Assembly (NCBI GenBank): GCA_944382905.1
Contig: CALWNU010000027.1
Location: forward strand, 40,105-104,104
Direction of reading: 5' to 3'
Source of the DNA: an uncultured Clostridia bacterium
Lineage (GTDB): Bacteria; Bacillota; Clostridia; Oscillospirales; Ruminococcaceae
DNA: 64,000 bases
The position numbers were made by a program, and so were the translations under genes. Numbering within the stretch: the first letter of the stretch is position 1; the number at the start of each line of letters is the position of its first letter. The notes under the pieces were generated by a model. It was not told the origin of the DNA. It saw only the letters and a list, made by a program, of their open reading frames with translations, and did no database searches. Shown here in pieces: positions 46,357 through 57,467 of the stretch.

Positions 46357-46869
46357 ATGGACGGCCAAATCTGTTTGCGCGGGATGCTTTGGCAGGATAC
46401 CCTCACCCTTCCCCAGGACTTTGCCGCGCAAGGCTGGAATAAACCGCAAGAAAAATACGTTCAGTATTATCAGGAGCAGCAAGCGGGGCTGCGGACCATC
46501 TGCGTCGCCGCGGTGGATGGGCGGGCTGCCGGATATGCGACCCTCGTCCCCCAGGCGGCGGAGGGGCCGTTTGCCGGGCTCGGCATCCCGGAAATCCAGG
46601 ACTTCAACGTCCTGCAGCGACACCAGCGGCAAGGGCTTGGCAACCGCATCCTGGATGTTTTGGAGCGGGAAGCGGCCCGCTCGTGTGATCGCGTCAGCCT
46701 GGCGGTGGGGCTGCACAGCGGGTACGGCCAGGCACAGCGGATTTATGTCAAGCGGGGGTATCTGCCGGACGGCAGCGGCGTTTGGTACCGCGGAACCCCC
46801 CTTGCCCCGTATGTGCCCTGCTGCAACGACGATGAGTTGCTGTTGTACTTTTCCAAATCCGTGCGCTAA
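46357..46869 (+). CDS. GNAT-family N-acetyltransferase
   Basis: A 170-residue acetyltransferase. The acetyl-CoA loop RHQRQGLGNRILDVLE lies near residues 88-103, and the C-terminal QRIYVKRGYLPDGSG is the usual fourth motif. I start at ATG 46357, 8 nt after AGGAGG; ATG 46351 is too close to it. It is a single-gene unit, and its substrate cannot be predicted. Confidence 0.85.
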   Translation: MDGQICLRGMLWQDTLTLPQDFAAQGWNKPQEKYVQYYQEQQAGLRTICVAAVDGRAAGYATLVPQAAEGPFAGLGIPEIQDFNVLQRHQRQGLGNRILDVLEREAARSCDRVSLAVGLHSGYGQAQRIYVKRGYLPDGSGVWYRGTPLAPYVPCCNDDELLLYFSKSVR

Positions 46870-46881
46870 CCGGCGCGGACC

Positions 46882-46925
46882 AAAACAGGCCGGAGGGAAC
46901 TCCCTCCGGCCTGTTTTCTTTTTTC
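46882..46925. terminator. Bidirectional terminator, GNAT / ABC exporter
   Basis: AAAACAGGCCGGAGGG and its complement around AACT, then CTTTTTT, in the convergent gap. Confidence 0.92.
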
Positions 46926-46942
46926 GGGGTCGCCTACTATTG

Positions 46943-48856
46943 TTAGGACAGTTCGAACATGCCTGTATACAGCTGGTAATACTTCCCTTTCTGGGCAATC
47001 AGCTCTTCATGGTTGCCCTCTTCAATAATGCGGCCATGCTCCAGCACGATGATGATATTGGAGTTGCGCACGGTAGAAAGCCGATGCGCGATGACAAAGA
47101 CGGTACGGCCTTCCATCAGGGTATCCATGCCTTTTTCGATCAGGGACTCGGTTCTGGTATCGATGGAGCTGGTGGCTTCGTCCAGAATCAGCACCGGCGG
47201 ATCCGCCACCGCGGCCCGGGCAATGGCCAGCAGCTGCCGCTGTCCCTGGCTGAGGTTGGCGCCGTCTGCGGTCAGAATCGTATCGTATCCCTGGGGCAAA
47301 TGGGTGATGAAGAAATGGGCGTTGGCCAGTTTGGCCGCCGCAATGATCTCGTCATCCGTCGCATCCAGTTTGCCGTAGCGGATGTTATCCCGCACCGTGC
47401 CAGTAAACAGATGGGTATCCTGCAGCACCATGGACAGAGAACGGCGCAGATCATCCTTTTTGATCTTGTTGATGTTGATCCCGTCATACCGGATCTTGCC
47501 GTCCGGCACATCGTAAAAACGGTTGATCAGGTTGGTAATGGTGGTTTTCCCTGCGCCGGTGGAGCCGACAAAGGCAATTTTCTCTCCGGGCCGGGCCTCC
47601 AGCGTAATGCCGTTGAGCACGATCTTGTTTTCCTCGTACCCAAACACCACATTTTCAAATTCCACCGCGCCGCGTACCTGGGTATAGGTCAGGGTGCCGT
47701 CTCCATGGGGATGGCGCCAAGCCCACAGGCCGGTACGCTCCTTGGTTTCTTCCAGGGTACCGTCGGGTTTGCGCCGCGCGTTGACCAGCGTCACATACCC
47801 GTCGTCCGTTTCCGGCTGCTCGTCGATCACCGCGAAAATCCGTTCCGCGCCGGCCAGCGCCGCCAGGATGATGTTGAATTGCTGGCTGAGCATGGAAATC
47901 GGCTGGTTAAAGGAACGAGTATACTGCAGGAAAGACCCGATGGTCCCAAGGTCCAAAATGCCGAAAATCGCCAAAGCCGCGCCTGCCGTCGCCGTGACCG
48001 CATAGCTGATATGGCCCATATTGTTGGAAATCGGCCCCATAATGTTGGAGAAGGTTCCTGCATTGGTGGCAGCGTAGCACAGTTCCTCGTTCAATTTGCT
48101 GAATTCTTCTTTGACCGCTTGTTCGTGGCAGAATACTTTGACCACCTTCTGCCCCTCGATCATTTCCTCGATATAGCCGTTGACCTGCCCCAACGCCCTC
48201 TGCTGCTTGATATAGAAGTTCGCGGACTTGCTGCCGATCACCTTGATCAGCTTCAGCAAAATCACCAGCAGCAAAATCGCCAGGATGGTCAGCTGCCAGC
48301 TGAGCACCAGCATCATGGAAAATACGCCCACTACGGTGATCACCGAAGAAATCATCTGCGGAACGCCTTCGCCGATCATCTCACGCAGGGTATCCGTATC
48401 ATTGGTGTACCGGCTCATCAGTTCGCCGTGGGTATGGGTATCAAAATATTTAATCGGCAGCGTCTGCATGTGGGTAAACAGGTCCACACGGATCTTGCGC
48501 ATCGTCCCGGTGGAAATGTTGACCATCAGCCGCTTGTACAGGTAGGAGCAGCCTACCCCGATTAGATAAACGACTGCCATCAGGGACAGCATGGAGATAA
48601 ACGGCGCCAAATCCGGATTTTGCTGCCCGATAAACGGGACGATATAATCGTTGATGATTGGCTTTAAAAAGTAGGTGCTGGCCACGCTGGCGCCAGAACT
48701 TCCAATGATGCCTAATACAACTAGGAAAAGTTGTAACTTATATTGCAATAAGTATTTTGCCAACCGCTTGATTGTCACTTTCGGGTTCTTCGGTTTTTCC
48801 AGCGCCGGCCCGCGGCCCGGGCCGCGCCCCATCGGGACTGCTCTTGTTTCTGCCAT
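46943..48856 (-). CDS. ABC exporter half-transporter with canonical ATPase site
   Basis: A 637-residue fused membrane/ATPase half-transporter of the multidrug type. About 40 hydrophilic residues precede six helices; the ATPase has GSTGAGKTTI (Walker A), LSQGQRQ (signature) and LILDEATSS, with the catalytic Glu present. An extra segment of about 25 residues rich in charged residues precedes the nucleotide domain. It starts at ATG 48856, 1 nt after the stop of its partner gene, behind GGGGTGG. It forms a heterodimer with the upstream subunit, in which this one supplies the catalytic Glu. Confidence 0.92.
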   Translation of the reverse strand: MAETRAVPMGRGPGRGPALEKPKNPKVTIKRLAKYLLQYKLQLFLVVLGIIGSSGASVASTYFLKPIINDYIVPFIGQQNPDLAPFISMLSLMAVVYLIGVGCSYLYKRLMVNISTGTMRKIRVDLFTHMQTLPIKYFDTHTHGELMSRYTNDTDTLREMIGEGVPQMISSVITVVGVFSMMLVLSWQLTILAILLLVILLKLIKVIGSKSANFYIKQQRALGQVNGYIEEMIEGQKVVKVFCHEQAVKEEFSKLNEELCYAATNAGTFSNIMGPISNNMGHISYAVTATAGAALAIFGILDLGTIGSFLQYTRSFNQPISMLSQQFNIILAALAGAERIFAVIDEQPETDDGYVTLVNARRKPDGTLEETKERTGLWAWRHPHGDGTLTYTQVRGAVEFENVVFGYEENKIVLNGITLEARPGEKIAFVGSTGAGKTTITNLINRFYDVPDGKIRYDGININKIKKDDLRRSLSMVLQDTHLFTGTVRDNIRYGKLDATDDEIIAAAKLANAHFFITHLPQGYDTILTADGANLSQGQRQLLAIARAAVADPPVLILDEATSSIDTRTESLIEKGMDTLMEGRTVFVIAHRLSTVRNSNIIIVLEHGRIIEEGNHEELIAQKGKYYQLYTGMFELS

Positions 48857-48857
48857 A

Positions 48858-50618
48858 TTAGGCCACCCCCTTTTGCTGGGACTCATACACTTCCCGGTAG
48901 ATTTTGTTGGTCGCAAGCAATTCTTCGTGGGTGCCTACGGCGTCGATTTTTCCATCGTTCAGAACGACAATCCGGTCCGCATCCTGGACAGAAGTGACGC
49001 GCTGGGCGATGATAATGGTGGTCGTCCCCGCCAGCTCTTCCCGCAGCGCCTGCCGGATTTTACTGTCGGTAGCGGTATCCACCGCGCTGGTGCTGTCGTC
49101 CAGGATAATAATTTTCGGTTTTTTCAGCAGCGCACGGGCAATACACAGCCGCTGCTTCTGCCCGCCGGACACGTTAACGCCGCCCTGCCCTAAGTCGGTA
49201 TCATATCCATCCGGGAACGACAGCACGAAATCATCCGCCTGCGCCGCCTGGCATGCCTGCCGGATCTGCTCGTCGCTCGCTTCCGCATCGCCCCAGCGCA
49301 GATTTTCCTTGATGGTTCCGGAAAACAGCACGTTTTTCTGCAGCACCATGGCTACGGCGTTGCGCAGGTTCTGCAGCGGATATTCCCGCACATCCCGGCC
49401 GCCGACCTTCAAGCTGCCGCTATATACGTCGTACAACCGCGGGATCAACTGCACCAAGGTGGTCTTGGCTGAACCAGTGCCGCCGATCACGCCAATGGTT
49501 TCGCCGGAGCGGATATGTAGATTAATATTTTCCAGCGTTAAATTATCCGCTTTTTTCGCATAGCTGAACGAAACATTGTCAAAATCAATGGACCCGTCCG
49601 CCACTTCCAGGTTTGTGTTGCTGGAATCGGTGATATCCAGCGGTTCATTCATTACTTCCACAATCCGGCGCACGGAAGCGCGGGCCATGACCAGGCCCAC
49701 AAAGCTCATGGAAATCATCATCAGCGAGCTCAGCGTTTGCATCAGGTAGCTCAAAAAGCTGAAGAACTGCCCGGTCAGCATCTGCCCGGCAATGATTTTC
49801 TGCCCGCCAAACCAGGAAACCGCGATCATGCAGGCATACACCACAAAGTTCATCAGCGGCATGTTGACAATGAGCAGTTTTTCTGCTTTTTTCTGGGCCT
49901 GCTGCACTTTCGTAGCCGCCTGGCGGAATTTTTCGCTTTCATGGTCGCCCCGCACAAACGCTTTGACCACCCGGATCCCCACCAGGTCTTCCTGCACAGA
50001 GGCGTTCATGCTGTCGTATTGATCCAGCATGCGCTGAAACCGGGGATAGGCCTTGATTGCAATCAAAGCAAGGCAGCCGCCCAGAATCGGCACCGCAAAC
50101 AAAAAGATCAGCGAAAGTTCCGCGTTGATGCTGATGGACATAAAGATGGCGCAGATCAGCATCAGCGGCGCGCGGACCATACCGCGGATGACATTGGAAA
50201 ACGCATTCTGGGTATTGGTGACGTCGGTGGTCAGCCGGGTCACCAAGGATGCTGTGGAAAACCGGTCCACGTTGGCAAAAGAGAAGTCCTGAATCTTGTC
50301 GAACAATTTTTTCCGGATATTTTTGGCAAATCCGGAGCTGGCTACAGCAGCGAGCCGTCCGCTGCCGGCGCCGAAGCACAGCGAGCAGATCGCCATCATA
50401 ATCATCAGCAGGCCCACCTTGGCGACATAGGGCAGATCGCCGTTTGCAATGCCCACATCAATAATTTTGGACATCAAAAACGGGATCAGAATCTCCATGC
50501 TCACCTCGCCGACCATGCATAAGGGGGTTAGGATCGCAGCTTTTTTGTACTCTCCTACATAGGAAAGAAGCTGCCGCAGATCGCCGGACCCCTTTTTCGC
50601 GTTTTGTCTGGATGACAT
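48858..50618 (-). CDS. ABC exporter half-transporter with degenerate ATPase site
   Basis: A 586-residue half-transporter: six helices and an ATPase with GGTGSAKTTL (Walker A, Ala where Gly is usual), VSGGQKQ (signature) and ILDDSTSAVD, where Asp replaces the catalytic Glu. This is the classic pattern of the non-hydrolysing site in heterodimeric exporters such as BmrCD, LmrCD and TM287/288. Start ATG 50618 follows GAGGTGAT. It is first in the operon and divergent from a MarR-family regulator, so drug- or signal-induced derepression is likely. The substrate is unknown. Confidence 0.92.
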   Translation of the reverse strand: MSSRQNAKKGSGDLRQLLSYVGEYKKAAILTPLCMVGEVSMEILIPFLMSKIIDVGIANGDLPYVAKVGLLMIMMAICSLCFGAGSGRLAAVASSGFAKNIRKKLFDKIQDFSFANVDRFSTASLVTRLTTDVTNTQNAFSNVIRGMVRAPLMLICAIFMSISINAELSLIFLFAVPILGGCLALIAIKAYPRFQRMLDQYDSMNASVQEDLVGIRVVKAFVRGDHESEKFRQAATKVQQAQKKAEKLLIVNMPLMNFVVYACMIAVSWFGGQKIIAGQMLTGQFFSFLSYLMQTLSSLMMISMSFVGLVMARASVRRIVEVMNEPLDITDSSNTNLEVADGSIDFDNVSFSYAKKADNLTLENINLHIRSGETIGVIGGTGSAKTTLVQLIPRLYDVYSGSLKVGGRDVREYPLQNLRNAVAMVLQKNVLFSGTIKENLRWGDAEASDEQIRQACQAAQADDFVLSFPDGYDTDLGQGGVNVSGGQKQRLCIARALLKKPKIIILDDSTSAVDTATDSKIRQALREELAGTTTIIIAQRVTSVQDADRIVVLNDGKIDAVGTHEELLATNKIYREVYESQQKGVA

Positions 50619-50648
50619 TGTATCACCTCGTTTTTTCTTTTCCCCCCT

Positions 50649-50677
50649 ATTGTAATCGTTGTTGGATATTGTGTCAA
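50649..50677 (-). promoter_or_regulatory. Promoter of the ABC exporter operon
   Basis: Minus-strand -35 TTGACA (50672-50677) and -10 TACAAT (50649-50654), 17-nt spacing. Confidence 0.78.
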
Positions 50678-50719
50678 TATGTAATTTTAATAAAGTAATA
50701 AAATGAATAAAAGCGTAAT

Positions 50720-50761
50720 ATTATTGACTTTACAAATTTCATTTGTTATAATTGCAATAAT
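50720..50761 (+). promoter_or_regulatory. MarR gene promoter with nested inverted repeats
   Basis: -35 TTGACT (50724-50729) and -10 TATAAT (50747-50752), 17-nt spacing. Between them lies ACAAAT-TTC-ATTTGT, a perfect 15-bp palindrome (about 50732-50746). An outer pair, ATTATTG (50720-50726) and CAATAAT (50755-50761), frames the promoter. These are strong candidates for MarR binding. Confidence 0.7.
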
Positions 50762-50785
50762 GGAAAACGAAGGGAGTTCTTGCCG

Positions 50786-51265
50786 GTGGAAAAGGTTGAC
50801 CGAAAAGCGGTAATACGGGAGCTGATGTCTATTCATCCGCTGTTCCGAAAAAAATTTCTCAACCGGGTGGATCATCCCTTTAATAGCCTGTCCAAATCGC
50901 AGCGGGGAGTGGTGATGGCGTTAGGCCTGTACCCTGCCATGAATATGGGGCAGCTGGCAGTGGAAACCAATGTTTCTTTGCAGCAAATCACCAAAACCGT
51001 CAACGCGTTGGAAGATATGGGCTATGTTCGCCGCTATACGGATCGGGCCAACCGCCGCCAGGTGTGGGTGTCTCTGACCGAGCAATGCCAAGAGCAGATC
51101 CGCAATTCCTGCGACGCCCATGACGGGCTGTTGGTCAAAAGCTTTGCCGGTGTGTCGGACGCGGATATGCTGCGCCTGCAGCAGGCCGCGCAGACAATCA
51201 ACGAGATTATCAGCCAGATGGAAGACCGGCCTTTACAGGAACTGCCTGCAAAAGAGGGGAAATAA
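50786..51265 (+). CDS. MarR-family transcriptional regulator
   Basis: A 159-residue winged-helix regulator: the DNA-binding part reads MGQLAVETNVSLQQITKTVNAL and continues with a DRANRRQVWVSLT wing. The start is GTG 50786, 9 nt after AAGGGAG; TTG 50780 is too close to that site. Divergent from the ABC exporter pair, it probably represses it and itself through palindromes in the shared gap. Confidence 0.9.
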   Translation: MEKVDRKAVIRELMSIHPLFRKKFLNRVDHPFNSLSKSQRGVVMALGLYPAMNMGQLAVETNVSLQQITKTVNALEDMGYVRRYTDRANRRQVWVSLTEQCQEQIRNSCDAHDGLLVKSFAGVSDADMLRLQQAAQTINEIISQMEDRPLQELPAKEGK

Positions 51266-51275
51266 AAAACAGCTC

Positions 51276-51311
51276 AAAAGGGCCCTGCCGAACCGGCAGG
51301 GCCTTTTTTTT
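51276..51311. terminator. Bidirectional terminator, marR / DUF3810 gene
   Basis: GGCCCTGCCG pairs with CGGCAGGGCC around AAC, with A- and T-tracts (eight T residues). Confidence 0.9.
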
Positions 51312-51319
51312 GCAAACTG

Positions 51320-52426
51320 TTATTGGACTGTGCGGGTGCGCCGCTCCGCCAACAGCAGGTCTACCATCCTGCCGTAGCTTTGCACCCCGTCGGACTGGGC
51401 GTTGGCTTTTAAATAGCTGTCGTTGAGCGCGTTGGATACTTCCGCTACCTTACTTTCAAACTGTTGCCAATACGCGTTGGAGGTCTGGTAGTCTATTTTT
51501 GCCTGCTGCGGCAACGACTGGTAGATCCGCGCATAGCTTTCCATCCTGCCCGTACGGGAAAGGGCGCCCATCGCATAGGACAAAGCGTTCAGCGCCCCGC
51601 TGTACCCCAAAACAGGATCCCCGGATTCCCGGCAGGCCAGATAGGCGATAAACCCCGCCTCATCCTCCCGGATATACCCTTTGAGGTGCGCCAGCTCATG
51701 GCACACGGTATAGGGGATCTCGTAATCCGGGATGTCCTGGTTGTAGTTGGCCTCGATGGTAAAGGGGGAAAACATGCCGGTCAGGCGAAGCTGCGACATG
51801 CCGCGGGACCAAGCCACCGGTTTGGGGTTGGGGTAATACCCCGCCAAAGAGGGATACTGCTGCCCCAGCGCCGACATGGCCGCCTTGGTCTGCGCGGATA
51901 AGTCCGTCTGCGCCAAAGACAGGCCGCCTGTTTCATTCAACGGGATTTGTTTTGCATATTCTCTCGCTTGTTCCGCCAGCTCTTCGCAAAGCGCTTCCAG
52001 CTCATCGGCAGAGGAATCCTGCATCAAATAACCCGCTTCCTCGCCGAAGGGCGTCCTCCCGTAATTGACCGAGCAGGTCAGGGTCAGCATGAGCAAAACC
52101 GCCGGCGCCGCGCAGAACACCACCCGGCAAACGGCAAAACAAACCCGTTTCCCCCACAACCGCCGCCGCAGCAATCCCCATCCGATGACGGCCGCGCAAA
52201 CCGGCACGGCGAGCACAAGGGCATACAGCGCAAATTCATACACGGAAAAGGGAATCGGCGATAGAATCCGTCCGATGGTGTTGGGAAACACCGGGAAAAG
52301 ATGGGTCGCATACCATTGGGCAAAGCCCGTATCCCCCCGGGACAACCCGACCAGCAGCAGTGACGCCGCCACCGCGCCCACGGCCCACGCAATGCATTTC
52401 CAGTGCCGCCTGCATCTATTCCACAT
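51320..52426 (-). CDS. DUF3810 family membrane zinc metallopeptidase
   Basis: A 368-residue protein with three membrane helices (about 12-28, 62-86, 96-118) and an extracytoplasmic C-terminal domain. This holds CHELAHLKGY, with the HExxH zinc motif His243-Glu244-His247, and a likely third ligand Glu256 in REDEAGF. The layout fits DUF3810. No partner is adjacent on its strand other than the flavodoxin-like gene 27 nt upstream. Targets of these peptidases are unknown. Confidence 0.8.
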   Translation of the reverse strand: MWNRCRRHWKCIAWAVGAVAASLLLVGLSRGDTGFAQWYATHLFPVFPNTIGRILSPIPFSVYEFALYALVLAVPVCAAVIGWGLLRRRLWGKRVCFAVCRVVFCAAPAVLLMLTLTCSVNYGRTPFGEEAGYLMQDSSADELEALCEELAEQAREYAKQIPLNETGGLSLAQTDLSAQTKAAMSALGQQYPSLAGYYPNPKPVAWSRGMSQLRLTGMFSPFTIEANYNQDIPDYEIPYTVCHELAHLKGYIREDEAGFIAYLACRESGDPVLGYSGALNALSYAMGALSRTGRMESYARIYQSLPQQAKIDYQTSNAYWQQFESKVAEVSNALNDSYLKANAQSDGVQSYGRMVDLLLAERRTRTVQ

Positions 52427-52453
52427 CAGCCATCCCCCTTTCGGATCGCGCTT

Positions 52454-53041
52454 TTATTCCGCCGCATCTTGCTGCGCCTGCTGGCGGATCTGCTGCTGGC
52501 GCTGCTTTTTTTCCTGCCATCCGTCCAGGATCGCCTGGGCTTTGTCCACCAGCGGCTGGGTATAGCTGCGGTCTACAAAATCCATTTTCATGGACAGGTA
52601 CGCTTGCGCATGGGCAGGATCCGCTTTCGCGCGTTCCTGCATGGTCATCTTCATGATCCAGCGGTGAAACCGGCTGAGCTTTTCTGCGTCTACCGCGCCT
52701 GGAAAAGAGAAAAAATGGATTTGCCTGCGCATTTTCTCTGTGAAATTGCGGGTAAATAAAAAGGTATAGTAGCCATCGTCGCCCGGTTCGGTCAGCCCAG
52801 ACGTAAAGACAAACAGGGTTTTGTCCTTCAGTTCCTGGAACCGGCGGGTCAGCGCCGTTACGCCGTTGATCCGGCCCATATACAGCCCTCCGCCAAAAAT
52901 CAGCATACGATACTGCAGCAGCGTCGCCGTCTTGACCTGCTGCATGGGCATCGCCTCACATCCCAGCGACTCGGCGATCCATTTGGCATAACGCTCGGTG
53001 GCGCCGTATCTGGATTTGTAAACCACCAGTACATCTTTCAT
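52454..53041 (-). CDS. Flavodoxin-domain protein
   Basis: A 195-residue protein with an N-terminal FMN-binding flavodoxin fold: VVYKSRYGATERYAKWIAE is the phosphate loop, and LIFGGGLYMGRI and VFTSGL are the second and third flavin loops. The last 60 residues are charged and helical, ending in a Gln-rich tail. It resembles HemG/menaquinone-linked or general flavodoxin-like oxidoreductases. ATG 53041 follows AAGGGG. Role uncertain. Confidence 0.82.
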   Translation of the reverse strand: MKDVLVVYKSRYGATERYAKWIAESLGCEAMPMQQVKTATLLQYRMLIFGGGLYMGRINGVTALTRRFQELKDKTLFVFTSGLTEPGDDGYYTFLFTRNFTEKMRRQIHFFSFPGAVDAEKLSRFHRWIMKMTMQERAKADPAHAQAYLSMKMDFVDRSYTQPLVDKAQAILDGWQEKKQRQQQIRQQAQQDAAE

Positions 53042-53108
53042 CGAAACCCCTTCTTTCCATCCGCGGATGCGCGCTTTTTCTTATTTTAGCATAGCCTGTC
53101 CAAAAACA

Positions 53109-53144
53109 AAAGGGGCATTCCGCCAGCTGGCGGAATGCCCCTTT
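53109..53144. terminator. Terminator after ybaK
   Basis: A 36-bp perfect palindrome (arms of AAAGGGGCATTCCGCCAG) followed on the minus strand by TTTTGTTTTT, just after the ybaK stop. Confidence 0.88.
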
Positions 53145-53149
53145 CTTTG

Positions 53150-53641
53150 CTATTGTTTTTCTTCCCGCCGGACTAGGTCGGCGGTTTTCGCTCCCGTTTG
53201 CTCCAGCAGCGCCGCCGGGGCCACTTCTACCTGCCAGCCGATCTTCCCGGCGCTGACCATGACGGTGGGAAGGCCCTCGACCTGGCGGTCAAAAAAGGTC
53301 GGGAACCGCTTTTTCATCCCGATGGGCGAGCACCCGCCCCGGACATATCCGGTCAATGGGGTGATCTGGCACACCGGTACCAGCTCTACCGACTTTTCGC
53401 CGGCGGCTTTGGCCGCTTTTTTCAAATCCAGGGTCTCTTGCACCGGGATCACAAAGACATAATGCGCCTTGCTGTGCCCGCAGGCGACCAGGGTTTTGTA
53501 CACCTGGCGCGGATCCTGCCCCAACAGCTGGGCCACTTCCTCTCCGGCTACCGGTTCTTTGCCATGCGGGTAAGAATGGGCTTGATACGGGATTTTGTGC
53601 TGTTCCAGAATGCGCATGACATTGGTTTTTTGTTCTGCCAT
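53150..53641 (-). CDS. ybaK: Cys-tRNA(Pro)/Cys-tRNA(Cys) deacylase YbaK
   Basis: Editing enzyme that hydrolyses mischarged Cys-tRNA(Pro). The protein is 163 residues, normal length. The YbaK/EbsC motif GYVRGGCSPIGMKK is at about residues 99-112, and KTLVACG with its conserved Lys near 49 fits the substrate pocket. Start ATG 53641 follows GGGGGA. It is transcribed alone between two terminators. Confidence 0.93.
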   Translation of the reverse strand: MAEQKTNVMRILEQHKIPYQAHSYPHGKEPVAGEEVAQLLGQDPRQVYKTLVACGHSKAHYVFVIPVQETLDLKKAAKAAGEKSVELVPVCQITPLTGYVRGGCSPIGMKKRFPTFFDRQVEGLPTVMVSAGKIGWQVEVAPAALLEQTGAKTADLVRREEKQ

Positions 53642-53661
53642 TTTCTTTTCCCCCGTACCTC

Positions 53662-53692
53662 AAAAAAGCTCTGCCGGATGACAGAGCTTTTT
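53662..53692 (-). terminator. Terminator after dnaJ
   Basis: AAAAAGCTCTG pairs with CAGAGCTTTTTT around eight bases, 8 nt after the dnaJ stop. Confidence 0.88.
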
Positions 53693-53699
53693 GGGGATT

Positions 53700-54881
53700 T
53701 TACTTTTCTTCTCCGCCCAGCGCGTCTTTGAGTTTTTCAAAGAAGCCCTTGCGTTTTTCATAGTTTTTCTCCGTGGTCACCTTTTCAAAGTCCTTGAGCG
53801 CCTGTTTCTGCTTTTGATTTAAGTTCTTCGGCACTTCCAGCACCACCGTGACATATTGGTCGCCCCGGCCCCGGCCGTTGACGTAAGGGATGCCCCGGTT
53901 GCGCAGGCGGAACACCGTGCCCGGCTGGGTCCCTTCCGGCACCGTATAGCGCACTTTGCCATCAATGGTAGGCACCACCACTTCATCGCCCAGCGCCGCC
54001 TGGGTAAAGGTCAGCGGCACCTCGCAAAGGACATTGTATCCATCCCGCTCAAACAGCGGATCCGGCCGCACGGAAACAGTCACGTTCAAATCGCCGGCAG
54101 GTCCCGCGTTGATCCCGTGATCGCCCTGCCCCTGCAGCGCGAACGTCTGCCCGTCGTCGATCCCCGCCGGGATATTCACCGACACTTTGCGGGTATGGCG
54201 GATCCGTCCTTTTCCGTTGCAGTCGGCGCAGGGGGTCTTGATCACCTTGCCGGTCCCGCCGCACCGCTGACAGGGCCGGGTGGACTGGATCACCCCAAAG
54301 GGGGTCCGGCTCTGCACCCGCACCTGCCCGGTGCCGTGACAGTCCGGACAGGATTCCGGGCTCGTGCCCTTGGCCGCGCCGGTCCCGCCGCAGCTGCCGC
54401 ACTGTTCCAGCCGCTGGATCCGGATCTCCTTTTTGCATCCATGGGCCGCTTCCATAAACGACAGATTGACATTGACATTCACATCGTTGCCACGGATGGG
54501 CGCATTGGGGTTCCGGGTGCGGGTGGACCCGCCAAAGCCGCCAAACCCGCCGCTGCCAAATCCGCCGCCGAAGAAGGTATCGAAAATGTCCCCCATATCA
54601 AAGCCGCCCATGCCGCCAAAGCCGCCGGCTCCAGTGCCCGCTCCATAGGAGGGGTCTACCCCCGCATGGCCGAACTGATCGTATTTGGCGCGTTTATCCT
54701 TATCGGACAGCACCTCATACGCCTCGTTCACCTCTTTGAATTTGGCTTCCGCTTCCTTATCACCAGGATTCAAGTCCGGGTGATACTTCTTTGCCAGCTG
54801 GCGGTATGCTTTTTTCAATTCATCGTCCGAGCATCCTTTCTGAACGCCCAGGACTTCATAATAATCTCGTTTCTCAGCCAA
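53700..54881 (-). CDS. dnaJ: Chaperone protein DnaJ
   Basis: Co-chaperone that stimulates DnaK ATP hydrolysis. The protein is 393 residues. The J domain has the HPD tripeptide in KKYHPDLNP; a Gly/Phe-rich linker follows; four zinc repeats are [24 protein letters not shown] and CADCNGKG; then the substrate-binding domains. I start at TTG 54881 ([12 protein letters not shown], the usual family start), 5-6 nt after AAGGGTGA; a GTG three codons earlier overlaps that site. It is last in the hrcA-grpE-dnaK-dnaJ operon. Confidence 0.97.
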   Translation of the reverse strand: MAEKRDYYEVLGVQKGCSDDELKKAYRQLAKKYHPDLNPGDKEAEAKFKEVNEAYEVLSDKDKRAKYDQFGHAGVDPSYGAGTGAGGFGGMGGFDMGDIFDTFFGGGFGSGGFGGFGGSTRTRNPNAPIRGNDVNVNVNLSFMEAAHGCKKEIRIQRLEQCGSCGGTGAAKGTSPESCPDCHGTGQVRVQSRTPFGVIQSTRPCQRCGGTGKVIKTPCADCNGKGRIRHTRKVSVNIPAGIDDGQTFALQGQGDHGINAGPAGDLNVTVSVRPDPLFERDGYNVLCEVPLTFTQAALGDEVVVPTIDGKVRYTVPEGTQPGTVFRLRNRGIPYVNGRGRGDQYVTVVLEVPKNLNQKQKQALKDFEKVTTEKNYEKRKGFFEKLKDALGGEEK

Positions 54882-54899
54882 ACATATCACCCTTCATTT

Positions 54900-54962
54900 T
54901 CTGTCTTTGACCGCAAAGGCTGCCCCAAAGACGGTCTTTTCGTCTCTGCGGCAGCTTTTGGG
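54900..54962 (-). other. Hairpin between dnaK and dnaJ
   Basis: GCTGCC pairs with GGCAGC around an inner AGACG/CGTCT stem on the minus strand, followed only by CTTTGC. It could act as partial terminator or as mRNA processing or stability element, lowering DnaJ relative to DnaK. Confidence 0.4.
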
Positions 54963-54979
54963 TTTGAGAAGGATACCCG

Positions 54980-56854
<1,875 letters not shown>

Positions 56855-56901
56855 CTACTCCCTGATCTATCTCATCTATTGGATCCATTGCCTTCCAATC
56901 A

Positions 56902-57444
56902 TCAATTGGCCACCTGGACCATGGTATGGCGGATCACCCGCTCTCCCATGCGGTACCCTTTCTGGAACACCTGGGCGATTACATTGGGCTGCATGGAATC
57001 ATCCTCTACATGCATCACCGCGTTGTGCACCGCCGGGTCGAAGGGGCTTCCCACTTCTGCCGGAATCTCCTCCACCCCCATGGCCGTCAGGGTCTCATAA
57101 AACGAATGGATAATCATATCCACCCCTTTTTTATATTCCTCGTCGCTGCATGCAAACCCTGCGGCGCGTTCCATACTGTCCAGCACCGGCAGGAACTTGG
57201 AGACCGCGTCCGCCGCCGCCTCCGGATAGATGGCCTCTTTTTCCTTCACCGACCGTTTGCGGAAGTTATCATATTCCGCCAGCGTCCGCAGCAGCTTGTC
57301 GTTTAACGCCAACACCTGCTCCTCCGCCTGCTTGAGCTTTTCCTCCACCGGATCGGTTTTGGGCTGCTTTGGCTCTTTTGCTTCTGCCGCAGCCTGCTGT
57401 TCCGTCTTTGTCTGCTGCGGGTCCTGTTTTTTCTTCTCGCTCAA
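56902..57444 (-). CDS. grpE: Nucleotide exchange factor GrpE
   Basis: Releases ADP from DnaK. The protein is 180 residues: a disordered Lys/Gln/Glu-rich N-terminus (1-40), a long coiled coil (LRTLAEYDNFRKRSVKEKEAI, about 50-75), and a C-terminal beta domain with VFQKGYRMGERVIR. The start is TTG 57444 behind AGAGGG; no ATG precedes the coiled coil. It is 23 nt after hrcA. Confidence 0.96.
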   Translation of the reverse strand: MSEKKKQDPQQTKTEQQAAAEAKEPKQPKTDPVEEKLKQAEEQVLALNDKLLRTLAEYDNFRKRSVKEKEAIYPEAAADAVSKFLPVLDSMERAAGFACSDEEYKKGVDMIIHSFYETLTAMGVEEIPAEVGSPFDPAVHNAVMHVEDDSMQPNVIAQVFQKGYRMGERVIRHTMVQVAN

Positions 57445-57467
57445 TTTCGACGCCCTCTTTTCCCTGT

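Noticed and set aside
46421..48565. Plus-strand frame of about 700 codons over the GNAT and ABC genes
   Set aside because: It runs through a strong terminator and is antisense to a clear ABC transporter.
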